Shown here: one piece after another, positions 33,736-45,989 of the stretch
Layout of the letters: every line of letters begins with the position of its first letter
How positions within the stretch are numbered: the stretch's first letter is position 1
Assembly (NCBI GenBank): GCA_022393335.1
Contig: JAJEKB010020949.1
Span: 1 to 64,000 of the forward strand
Length of the DNA: 64,000 nt
DNA from: Macrotrachela quadricornifera
Lineage: Eukaryota > Rotifera > Eurotatoria > Philodinida > Philodinidae
Direction of reading: 5' to 3'
The notes under the pieces: model-generated
What the model saw: the letters and a program-made list of their open reading frames with translations, nothing else
The model's database searches: none
What the model was told of the DNA's origin: nothing
Program-made: the position numbers and the translations under genes

Positions 33736-36700
33736 TTAGCGAGCTATGATATAGGATATTTGTGAATTATTTCAATTTGAAATCAATCTAGGCGAAGGAA
33801 TTTGAATATGCTAGGATAATCAAATAAGGTAGATGTTATGGAAAAAACTGATCGCGTATTCTCAGCCTCAGCTAGACATTTACTCTACAAACATTGTATA
33901 ATCATCAAAAATAAAACTGTAATTCGAGTTCTTTGCTCTCGGTTAAATCTGATCAAGTTCATTACAGATATCTAGTTATATTCAATTGTTTGACATATCA
34001 TATTTTGTAAGTCTCAACTCTGATTTGTTTGAATGCATGGATCGACCAGCATTTATGACATTTTATCCGCGATATTTATCGCTGTATGATTGTTCTTGTA
34101 AGAAACCAGAATTAAATGTCACTCAAATGTTGGGATTTAATGAGCAAGTATCGTACTGTAACTCGGCTGGAATACAGATGACTTCACTTCAAATCACCAT
34201 TATTTTAAAAATAAAAGTTAATTTTTTTCATTTAGAATTACGGAAAGCTCCTGAACATTCTTCGGGCGGTATAATTGCATATCTATTACTGTTTATCTTA
34301 CTGTAAGCAAATAACACTATGTTTGCTCAATGATCGAATCATTTGACAATTGCTCAAAAAACTTAAACTATCATTCATCGCTATATCGATAGGCTTGCCA
34401 AATCAACCTCTAGTCGTTCAATATGAGCTCAACTTGGAAACCAATACATGCATGTCGTTTCAATTCCTTTTGAAAAGTTACGGGGCATTTATTAATATGC
34501 TCACTAAGAAATTTAGAAAAGGAGAAACTATTTAGAAATTGTTATAAATGGAGTAGATTACATCGTGCTTTGGTAGAAATTTTTGTCGACTTTGAATGTC
34601 ATTTTATGATTGATGCCTATGAAGACTAAACAACAGGATTTCAAGCGATCACTTTATCTTTTAACATATGTCTGTATCAATCTTATTCAAAAGATTTCAC
34701 GTGTAGTAATCAACGAAGAAAAATCTTTATATTAGAATCGATCTCGAACATAGATTTACGATCCTGAAATACTCTTCGATCAAAGTTAAAATAATGAGTT
34801 CATCAAAAATCAGTGAAAAGTTCAATTATTGAACTCCGATTTGTCTTTAAATTCAAATCTTTTTCTCACGACTACATTGCATAGAGTTTTTTATCTTAAT
34901 CTAGCCGAATACATTCTCCAATTGGTTTACGTACATAAATATACAGACGAACTTCAGAAACAACCATACGTGCAAAACTACCAACTAATTTTAACCCATA
35001 TAATATCTATCCTACACTCCAGAAAACAGATTGTTATTTTCTTTAAAAAAAGCCTTCTGCAGACAAAAAAACATTTCGAATAATATCCAAACTCTTATGA
35101 TACGAATCGATCCCTCGAATTCGAAAACTTTTGCTGAAACTCCTTGTCCTCAAGATTTTGCTATATGTATGTTCATGTGTTTTTTTGACCTTTGACCTGC
35201 GACAGACAAACAAACACATTTTACTTTTTTCCATATCACCATCCGTTCAGTCGAGGGAACAACTCCAAGGCTATGTTCGTCAATTATCGAAAAAATTTCT
35301 TGAAAGCTTAGAAAAGTGAAACATGTTAAAAGACATGATTAATTCCTTCGTTAAATCTTGTTTTTTGTGCATCAATCAGTCATTTTTAGATAACAGAATT
35401 TGTTTACGGTTAAGCGTAAATCGATATACAATAAGGTAGAGCTTTGAATAGACTTATTCGATCTTTTCTCGATAGACATTCATCACTTATTCATCGTGAA
35501 AAAAAATGAAAAGAATTAGTTTTAATCCATTAGATCCGATATCATCGATCAGTGCTCGACGCTGTAGTTTAATGAGAAACTGTATAGAAAAGCATTTTCT
35601 TATGCTTTTTTGTTGGCAAGAAGTTAAATACAAGGTGTCATCTGTTCTATGTTCAGTACTTTATTTGAGTCCTTTATTCCATATCATAATGCTTATTATC
35701 GAAACACTCAAGACAAAAAAAATTATCAGAGTTAGAACAGAAAGTTTTTACTTTGTTTGTTGCCACATTGCTCACTTGTCTTGACTATCGGACTCTTTCC
35801 GTTGCATATTAGCCAATGCACCGTCTGTAAACATTGTGCGTAAGTTCTTCTTTTTCTTTGAGCTTGTGACCAGCAAGCTTACGTTTTCGCTTGATTAGCT
35901 GGTTTTTATCTCACATCCAACTTCAGCTTCTCAAACAGCATACCACTTTCACAAAAGTGCAGAATGGACACTTTGTTTGCAGCGTAGTTTTCCTTGTATA
36001 TCAAATAGCTATTTATGAGTGCTATCTAGAAAAGCAATTCACATGCTAGCTTTTAGTAACAATTTATTGACTACCTGGGGCACATGTAAAATTTCTGTCG
36101 TATTTTTATACAATAAGAGAGAAAAGTTGGAAACTTTCTTTTATTTTTTCTAACGTATGCTTCGTATAATACGAAAAGGAAGAAAAAACTAACTCGAGCG
36201 AGTATTCAGTTGGTCAGAAAAAAATGACGTATTATGTAGTTATATAATGAAGAGAACGATAAATAATTAGAAGAAAACGAAAAGGATATTAAGTATATTT
36301 ATTAGAAGTTAACTCTCCATGAAGATGAACATCTCGAAAAAATTTCCTAAGAAAACTGAATCAAGTCGAATGTGTTAATCTTATTAGGTCCAAATCTAAT
36401 GAAACAACTTTTTTCACTCAGTTTTTCACGTAGAACTAAATTTTTTACCGTCTTTTTGAGTCAAACATCAGTCATATTGAAATAAAAAGTATATATATCC
36501 GTGACCAATTTTTCAAGGTCTATCAAAACATAAATAAACGAAAGAAAACTCCATTCAAATTTTGCATTTCCAATAACTTATATTTCTTGTTTAAAATATT
36601 TAACAAAGGAAATTTTTTTTCTTGGAAAGTAATATGCGTATTTCTAATTGTGCCATACGTATTACATATATAATCAATTTTTGTTTTATTACGATTTAAT

Positions 36701-37106
36701 TCGCTTTACTTTTCTAATTCGTTATGCATGAGTGAATAAATATTCAAAATGGTTTTTGACTCACTCTTGTGTATTAATTATTTTTACCTTGTTGATGTTG
36801 GAGAAAACCCCAAATCGAATTTCCTATATTGATGCAATCAGGAACACCTATATATAATATGCACGATTCATTATATACTATCTAAGAATATGTAAGTTAT
36901 CACTTCCTTACATGTGATTCACTTTCGTTTTTTATATTCAATAATGAACGTATATGTTTAGAAAAGAAAACGTTTTATTTATTTATTCAAATATTGTAAT
37001 TATAATTTTGATTTCTATTTTTTTAGTCTGAAGCACTAACTGTGCAAGTGAATAGATACATAATTTTACACACAGCAATACTTTTCTTGGCTATTTAATT
37101 AAAATT
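33736..37106. other. Long stretch without a supported gene
   Basis: Several short plus-strand frames (33986-34306, 34350-34535, 35506-35784) have partly protein-like translations. No family, splice structure or frame continuity could be established, so they may be decayed gene pieces. The last 200 bp contain poly-T tracts and could be leader or intron sequence of the next gene. Confidence 0.35.
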
Positions 37107-38729
37107 ATGAAAAAATTTTTTTCATACTCAGGTAAGATAAATCATTTCATATCTAATTTCTCGCATTACTTGTTGGTTTATGCGAGAAATTAGAGAAAAA
37201 ATTATAAAAAATCAATGCGATAAAATGATGATGAATATGACCCTACTTTTAATAATGTTCTTGCTTTCTATTTAATAAAAATATGATTATTTCTATTACT
37301 TTATATGTCCTTAAAGTCAAACAAAAGCTTGACATATAAATAAAGATCAAAAATGAAATGAATTGTTTTTATCATTCGAAAAAACATTGAAGCTTATTTT
37401 TACTTGAAATATTTTTTTGTATTTTCTATATTTATTTATCTTTAAGGTAACAAAGCTTTGAATACTTTATTGCCATCAATATATACAAACAAATTTAATG
37501 TTTTCACATCAAAAAATTATTCAGTTCAAGAACAACTTCATCAAACTATGGAAAAATATTTTCAGTCTACTATTACAGGAAAAGGCAATATTAGATTTCT
37601 TGCATCAACAAATCCAGACGGTATTAATATCTATATTGATCATAACGATTATTTACATTTATCTTTTCATCCACAATTAAATAATATTATTGTTGAAAAT
37701 GAAAAACAACATAAATTAACTCAAAAACAAGGATCAGATAATATGATGTCTGGAGTATTTTTAAAACAAGATAGTCTTCAATATCAAGTATCTGATATAT
37801 TAGCAAAGAAAATACTTCGAAAAGAAAGTGTATATTTAGCTCAAAGTGGATATTTGGCTAATTTTAGTTTACTCAAAGCTATAGTTATTCCATCTAAAAC
37901 TCATGTTTATATTGATAGTGGTGCACATGAATCACTTTGGCAAGGGGCCAGTCATGGTATTCTTCATCAGATTAAACATAATTCTTTAGAAGATTTGAAA
38001 AAAAATTTGGATAAGTATGGAAGTGGAATTATTGTTTTTGATTCTTTATACTCATCAAGAGGTTCTTTTGCTGATCTTGTTGAAATTTGTAAACTTAAAG
38101 AACAATATCATTGCATATTAGTAGTTGATGAATCTCATTCAATTGGTTTGTATGGACCACATGGACGTGGTCTTGCTGCATTAACAAATGTAACCGATTC
38201 TATTGATTTTGTGACTGGTAGTCTTGCTAAAGCATATTGTGTTCGTGCTGGATTTATTGCTGGTCGTACAAAAGAAGTTTTATATGCAAGAGAATTATCA
38301 TCAAGTGCTATATTTAGTAGTACTCTAATGAGTTGGGATTTACAACGTCTTCAACGTGCGCTAGAGATTATTTATCATGCAGATAAGGAACGAGAGAGAC
38401 TTCTCAATATTTCAACAATTATAGGTAATGCTGCATTAGAATTAAAATTTAATGTTCCACAACCAATATTGCCAAGTCCAATTCTATGTCTTCTTGGTGG
38501 ACCATACGAATTTACTAAAAAACTTCAAATTTATTTTGAAAATGCCGGAATATCACCTGCTATTTTTATACCACCTGCAACACCAAATAATCGATCTATA
38601 TTGAGATTAACTTTCCATGCTGGTTTATCTGATGAAGATGTAACGCGAATAATCGATACACTCAAATTTATTGCTCAACAACGGCTTGAATTTCCATATA
38701 CATTCAAAAAACCTATAAATAAATCATGA
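37107..38729 (+). CDS. CqsA/LqsA-like alpha-oxoamine synthase (autoinducer-synthase family)
   Basis: Two exons, 37107-37131 and 37447-38729, joined by a 315-bp GT-AG intron, give 435 residues. The fold-type I PLP enzyme family condenses an amino acid with an acyl-CoA. Motifs seen: NDYL at 75-78, AQSG at 140-143, YIDSGAHESLWQGA near 163-176, FDSLYSSRG near 206-214, DESHSIG at 236-242, GSLAKAYCVRAG with Schiff-base K270, AIFSSTL, and PAT at 385-387 with R395 for the carboxylate. From knowledge of the family, BioF, KBL, ALAS and serine palmitoyltransferase usually have a Gly-Gly after the lysine and different DExH variants. SLAK...RAG, AHxSLW.GA and DESHS instead point to bacterial CqsA/LqsA, which make alpha-hydroxyketone signals. 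Codon use equals that of neighbours. Substrate and product in this host are unknown. A related oxoamine synthase is the alternative. Confidence 0.85.
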
Positions 38730-38989
38730 ATAAATCGAAAAAAAAATCAGACCAATACAGAATGCGTTCAAGAAGTTCCCATACTGGTTTTATTAAAAAT
38801 CAACAAAACACATTACAATTATTTATATATTTGCTCTTTCTCAAAACACTGTCCCTTAGCTAAAATACACCTTTATCGACGCTCTATAAGTTTTTTTTTT
38901 TGTATAACTGCTATAAAGTCATCTTTAGATACATTATTCAAACACTAATGTATTAATAAATCTAATAAGCTTCCATGGTGCTAATGTCT

Positions 38990-39240
38990 TTCTTTGAAAT
39001 AATATTTTAAAATAGGAAACAGAAAATCATCACTGGAAACCAGATCCTAAGAATAAGATGGATGACGAAGCAATTCGTATTTTAAATTGTAAATAGTATA
39101 AGAAACAAGATGTTATGTATATGATCGAACATTGTCATATTGAAGGATTACGCCAGCTGAAATAAAATCTTGTGATTGTTTTTTAATTTCTTGATGATGT
39201 TTATTCGCCAAACAATTTGCACAATTCGTCTTCGTAATTG
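38990..39240 (-). pseudogene. Mariner transposase relic (DD34D)
   Basis: On the minus strand GVILQYDNVRSYT (second Asp) is followed, past a TAA, in the same frame by LKYELLRHPSYS, a TAG, then DLVSSDDFLF. Exactly 34 positions separate the two catalytic Asp residues, as in mariner transposases, and HPSYS-DLVSSD matches the YSPDLAPSD signature. Two stops and loss of the N-terminal part make it dead. No TIRs were found. Confidence 0.7.
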
Positions 39241-39329
39241 TCACATCGACTGGTATACGTGGGGGAGGGGGGGGGGGGTGAATCAGCTCTTTTCCATTGT
39301 TATGATGAGTGTTTTGATTCAATTAGTTT

Positions 39330-41593
39330 GAAAATTAAATACATAAAAACATGTTAGAAGTTTTTAACGAAAATGAAATCGTAAGAAATGTACATTTCTA
39401 TTACATTATTTTAGTTATAAATATATGATGCATTTTGACGTCGTTGAAAATTTTCGACACGTTTTAACATATTTGTTTTATATTATGTGTCTGATTGGGT
39501 AGTCCTTGAAAAAATATCAATTAATAAGATAATGAAAGAATGGAAAAAGTTCTCACCAAAAAACAATCAACACATAATAATCCAATATATGCTTTTCTTC
39601 TGAAAAAGAAAAATAATGTGCATATTCTAAAGGTGTATATACAGTATCTGATCGCTGGAGACCAATATTTTTAATTAAACCATTAAAAACAACAATAGCA
39701 GCAAATACTCGTTCTACTTAAATCTTTTTATTGATTTTCTTTCTGTCTTTGATCGCATGTGGATGCTTGCGATTATACGAAATCTGTGTAAGTTATTGAC
39801 TAAAGAACAAAACTTTTAGCATATATATTATGGAAATGAAAAATCTCGTGTAGTACAAATGAAGAGAGGAGTCCTTTAGAGCTCAGTATTTCCTACAACC
39901 TTATTCCGATGACGCATATATTTATTCGCTTTGTATTTCAACAATTGCATCACTCACTTATTTGTTAACGATTTAACTCTTGTATTGAATGTAATACTTG
40001 AGAAAAAGGCAAAGAAAATTATGAAACAAATTGCAAAATTATCTGATGACATGATTCTCCCTATTAATAATTCATTATTATTCATAAAATTATTTTGATT
40101 TAATTAAAAATTATTACCTAAAGTTTCTTCTATTTGTTGTGATTTTTTATTTTATTAATAATACATATATTAAATCAGTTAAAGTAATTTGAATTTTTTT
40201 TCTCATACTTGATCATTTAATAATATTCTATTAGACGATATTAATTATAATAGATTCTTATTAATATTTTTGACAAAAATGTTGTCGTTTTCTGCATAAA
40301 GAATATGCTGTGTATGGAATTAATATGCTCGAAAATTCCTGTGTTTTTGCAAATTAATACATTCTTCACGATTCGATTTTCTTAGAAAGTGTCTATCACA
40401 GATTCATTCTTATGTACATTTACCTATTGACAAATGTAGTGGTTCAGAAAAAACTGAAGTGTAGTAAAATTTATTGGTTCGAGAGCAGAAATGGTGCAAA
40501 ATTGATCAAATAGAAAGATATAAGAGACGTTTTGATGATATCTACAAAGCTGTCCCATTCAGCAACTGTAGTTGAAACCAAGAAAATCAATAAACTAAAT
40601 AAATCTATCATGGAATCACAAGCTATTCTTGATTACAAACAAGAGAGATAAGGTAGTGATTTATCAGATCAACTATCAACATACTATACATGTCTCAGAC
40701 GGTCAATGAAATAGTATGAAAAGGTGATATTTGAATTGATATTTACAAACTGCAGTAGTTGATAGTTATCTAATTTACAAGGAAAATTATGCCTCAAGTA
40801 ACATGACTATTCTGTAGTTTCTTGAAAGTCTTGTGCGATCTTTGCTCCTTGGTACATCATTCTCGAAGCTGAAACCGAAGAAAAAGAAGGAGCTGCTGCT
40901 TAGAGAAAGTTAGGCAACAACAATCAAGAGAAACAAGTGTAATAGAAGTGAAGAAAACTAAAACTTTTGTCTTGATGGTTTTAATGAGAAGCATTACGCA
41001 ATGTAATAAAGGATCCAACTATTGAACTAGATGGTGTAAATGAAGGAATATATGGCATTGTTTTTGTTATTTTCTTTATAAAATATGCCGTAACCACAGG
41101 TGGGTCTTATCGTGATGAATGTGTTAACCTAAAAAAACATAAAATAAAATAAAATAAAATAATTTTATTCTATATTGTTTTATTTAAAGTACTACTTTGA
41201 AATTAATATATACACAATAATATGATCGTATTTATTATTTAAATGCGTATATGAAAGATATATGAATAAAGATATAAACAGTTTCTCCAGAATCTTGTGT
41301 TAATTTTTTCTATTTGAAATAGTATGCTGTTGAAAAATAAGATTATGTTTATTAATTAATTAATTGAGATGATGATGATATTTTCATTACATAATTTGTT
41401 TTTATTATTTTCGGAATTATATATTTATTTTAAAAAAAAAAATCTCATTTATTCAAATATAAAAAGAAATATTAAATATGAGAGATTCTAATCGAAAGTT
41501 TTATGTTTATTTTCCAATTGATTAATTTTCACACTTCAAAAATAATTCATGTTTTAGATATGATTATATTCTTTAATAAAGTTTAATTATAAA
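39330..41593. other. Gene-free stretch
   Basis: AT-rich, no supported exon. A short ATAAA tandem repeat lies at about 41138-41161. Confidence 0.4.
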
Positions 41594-43866
41594 TTACACA
41601 ATATGATGATCATTTATCATACCATTTGTACTCGATCTTGATAGAGAATGACTTCGTGATTTATTTTTTTCTACGATTTCGTTATAATGATCATCTAGTA
41701 TTTTCATATATCGGTGTTTTGCAAGAGGCACACGCCAATGCCAAATACTCATTATTAAATGTATAATTATATATAAACCAAGAAGAGCAAAGAATACTAT
41801 TCGATCAAGCCATGTCCAACGTGAATCTGGATTTAATGCATCGTAATGATCCCGAATAAAAACAATAGTACCAATTGTTGCATGCCAACCACAAAGAACA
41901 ACCAAAACAACAATAGACATAATAGCATATCGATCAATTGTCGTTAAATAAGGTATATTTGGCTATAAAAGAAAAACATTATTTTTTCAAGTATATCTTG
42001 GCTTAATTAAGTGATAAAACCTTGATCTTTTTTTTTCCTAAAAGATATGTTATGAAAAGCTCTACAAAAAAAATGGTAATAACGACTTTGATGTTTTGTT
42101 TTTTCTATACTCAAAGTGAAAACCATACATGAGAATTGTATTTTCCACAATGTCCGTAAACTTCACATGGAAAAATCCAAAAGCTTTCACCGTTAAAAGG
42201 TCTTCAAAATCTGAATAGAGAAATTTTTATTTGTTTTGATGCCTTTTTTAGCTGAATAAAAGTAACGATGTACAATATATCATTATTTTCCAACATATCA
42301 AGTGTAACAAAAATATTACAAACTTTTTATGAATTGCCTCAGTGGTTCAAAACAGAATTTCATGTGTATCAAGAATGTTTATCAATAATCATCTGATCGT
42401 TGTATTTTTCAGTTTAATACTGTGAAAATCATCATCTTTTAACTACTTAAAAAATTTTTGACACACTAGATATATACAACAATTTACCAAAGATTTGCTA
42501 ACAGTCCATCGAAAAGCAATCGATGTAAGCAAAAGTGTACATGTTATACTAATCCGATTTTGAAGTGTACTAAAATAGAAAAATAAATTCTTGAAAAAAA
42601 AATCTAGAAGATTTTAAAATCTATACTTTGGTGGAATAGAAAATGAGCTAAAGCTTATTAATGTTATTAAAAATATTAGACAATAACCATTCCAATAAAA
42701 ATATGATGATCGACGAGCTAATAAAATAAATATATGAAATAATATCACTATCAGAATTTTTTAAAATTGAAAAAAGCAAGTAATGATCTACATGTAAACT
42801 TTCGTAAATAAATGATTATTTACCTGCATGACATGAAACTATTAAAATTGATCGTTTTCTATCATGTCCTGGTGTATCTATTTCATGATCGTCATCATTT
42901 TGAAATAAAAATCCTTTAATAAATTTAGTTTTTGTTTCAACATGATTATATAATTTCCATTCTTGTTGATCAAAAAATGCTTCATGATTAATACCTGATG
43001 GTCGATTTGTATTAGCTTCTAAAATAACTTCTGTATCAAATAGAAGTGATCCAATTGATATATTTAATTCTTGTATATCATTTGGAAAATGATGTAAATC
43101 AAATTGTGAATAAAAATGTCCATGAATATCATGAAATTCACGAATTTGTATTTGTGAATTTATTTTTTTCATACTATATTTTATTTCTTTATCATGATCT
43201 CGACTTATATTAAGAACAAATAATCGTGGATGCCAATTCTTTTCAGAATAATCTTCTGAAAGTTTAACTATTTTTCCATTGTCTAATTCAATTTGATCAT
43301 TAGTTGAAAGAGAAGAAATAAAATTATTTTCATCATCTTCAGAGGATAAAAACCATTGAGCTTCGATAACAATATGAGCTTCAAATTTTTCCATTTGAGT
43401 ATCAAGTTCACCTATAAATTATTAAAAATAATTTCATTCTATCAAATCAATAGAATTTACTAAAAAACCTAAAAGATCATTAGAATGATAAATTCTTAAC
43501 AAGACATACCAATTCGCAGAAAAATAAGACGAATGGCAACAGGAATCGCACTATTGTGTTCGTTAGGATCTTGAAGAATATCCATCTTACGAATAGCTAT
43601 GAGATACAAAAAACACAATTAATAAGTAACTCAATGTTTTTTCAAGAATTTTTATTCTGAGTAGGAACGTAAATCTATTGTTGGAAGGATAAAAATATAG
43701 TATAAAGCACAATAATCATAAATTCGGAGAAGGGAAGGACTCCGTCACTGGATAAAACACTGAAATAACCGTTCAATAAAATATTATTGTACTTAAATTT
43801 ATCGTTAATAGATAAGATAACCTATAATATATATTTTATATTACCCTTTTCTAGCGTTGAAACCAT
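41594..43866 (-). CDS. Pentameric ligand-gated ion-channel-like protein without Cys-loop cysteines
   Basis: Six exons leftwards: 43866-43845, 43596-43510, 43411-42824, 42717-42627, 42569-42488 and 41962-41594. All junctions are GT-AG with matching phase, giving 412 residues. The extracellular region (about 20-235) has HPRL at 97-100 and FPNDIQ at 145-150, at the place of the FPxDxQ segment. The cysteine that normally follows to form the Cys-loop is absent, as in prokaryotic channels. Four membrane helices follow: TM1 about 240-262, TM2 about 266-288, TM3 about 301-326 after the diagnostic YLTTIDRYA, and TM4 about 343-364. The tail is short and Ser/Asp-rich. No signal peptide is obvious in the 7-residue first exon. 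It would sit in the plasma membrane as a pentamer; ligand and ion selectivity cannot be read. A 525-bp intron precedes the last exon; other introns are 57-248 bp. Confidence 0.72.
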
Positions 43867-44120
43867 TTTATTGTATATTTTTCTTTGTGACGTGTATTTC
43901 TATTAATTTTACTTGATATAATCGATAATCATAATGTACATATATATATGTTTTTCTTTCTATTACCTCTATGCCACGTTACATGTATAAATGTATTTTA
44001 AAACTCAGTTCTTTTTCTTTATGTAAATATGCATGTCCTTCGTACTTACTGACATTCTGTAGAATAATTAACATGCAGTATATGAATTCATATGGTGATG
44101 AATAAAAAGTAAATGAGTGT

Positions 44121-44121
44121 G

Positions 44122-44158
<37 letters not shown>
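44121..44158. repeat. (TA)n microsatellite
   Basis: About 18 TA units in an otherwise ordinary AT-rich spacer. Confidence 0.9.
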
Positions 44159-44160
<2 letters not shown>

Positions 44161-44639
44161 CGAAAAACAAATTATTTGAATAATACTGAAACACAATATA
44201 AGTGATTTCTAACAAGTGGCAAAACATTATTTATATCTCAAACATTGATAACTGATAAAGAAACTTTTATTGACAAGTTTCTATTCATGAAACGCATTAA
44301 AAAAATATATATTTTTCAAGGTGGTTGTTCGTAGAGTGCAAATGTATAGGTAAAGATTTCGTATTAAAAAATCCTTCAAATAATACTAAAAAGTAAAAGA
44401 ATACTCGAACTAGTCGTTTTTAATTTCACAGTATCAACACTTCTCATATGCATATGAATGTACAAGATTGATTTTTGATGGTATCATTTAAAAAGGTCAA
44501 AAAAGATTTCGCCAGTGATATTGAAATCATAAAAAAACGAAAATCAATTAGTGAAAGTTGATTGTTAGATATCACCATAACCAGCAATTCTTCTTTTCAC
44601 ATATAATAAAGAAATGCAGTCATTTGATCGAAATATTTA

Positions 44640-45985
44640 TTGATTGTCTCATTAATCCACATTTCAATAACACTATCCAATCTTTAGTGAATTGAGCACA
44701 TAGACGGTAAATAGTCTTTCAATCATTCGATCATGTGCTGGCGAATCATAATGATAATATTGAAGCCCTAATGCTCGAAGATTTGAAGAAAAATATACCT
44801 TCATTGCGAGTAAAAATATAAGCCAACGAATGGAGATGAAGTGTTCGATTGAGCAAAGTTTGTCGTCGCGTCTAATATTCATTGTTACCTATAATAATAC
44901 GAACTGAAGCCAATTGATCTAATGTTAAAACCATAGACCAGTAATCATCATTCAACGATATATTGATAAAAAAATTGTGAATATTAGAAAAGCATACAAG
45001 AAAAACGCTCACGTAATTTCGAAATGAATCATCAAAGTATGCAATATTATGGAAATTATCAGATACTCAGTAGTCTCGAATGTCTGGCCAAATCTATTTG
45101 GACAATTTAAATGTGCTCACTCACTTCTGTATTGAACCTAGGTTATCAAACACACAAGGTAAAATGTAGAGATTACTCTCTTCACTATTGCTTCTTAGGT
45201 AATAATCACATCGAACAAGCAACTGATGTTCTTCAAGCCGGAACGAAATTTGAGATGAATCAAGTAGATCATCCACTTGTTTATTGGCCACATTATCATT
45301 CAGAAATGTGAAATTTATTCCAAATCAAAAGATTCGCGTTCGGTAAAAAATTCATAATGATATCTTACCATTCATATCCATTCAAATAAATTTCAAATGT
45401 TTCGAGCGTTCACTGATATAAACTAGGCATACTTTTCAAAACATTCTTCAACGAATATGATGAACTATTGAATTAGAGATTCAATGTAATCACTGATGAT
45501 GCAATAGTTGACAACAATCGATCATCATCTTCCCATGGTGTGTGTGTTCCAAGAGACGAATATGATCCAGATCATTCAATGAAACACTCTTTAAAGCAGA
45601 AGATTTAATAGTAGACGAGACTTATCGAAATCATGAAAAATCTCTTCATATTCAGTATAGAACATATATAGTCCGAATTATGATGGGTAAATTTGGGCAT
45701 TTAGAAGATATAGTTGATCAAGGAACGCATTTCATCTACACTAGACTCATTCGGTATAGCCAACATCACATGTGTGAGTTGAGCAAGATAGAAAGGTTCT
45801 AACCATTGTTTGTTGAAAGTTTCTTTTAAATCAATGTGAATGAATGAGAATGATCACAAGTCAATAAACTGATCACAAATGAAATCATAAGAAAGATGAA
45901 GTGAAGTGACCCGATCAAAAATCAATGGTGCATATTGTTTAGAAATTAGATCGAAGTCCAATTAGGAGTTGGATCGAAAATTAAG
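44640..45985 (-). pseudogene. Decayed gene, possibly another F-box family member
   Basis: Minus-strand pieces are protein-like: near 45962-45850 a frame reads QLDFDLISKQYAPLIFDRV followed by TSLHLSYDFI, and 44882-44673 reads a basic hydrophobic segment. Stops and frameshifts separate them. Phrases such as VTSLHLS resemble the C-terminal parts of rotifer F-box proteins, but no F-box is visible, so the family call is weak. Confidence 0.35.
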
Positions 45986-45989
45986 GTAC

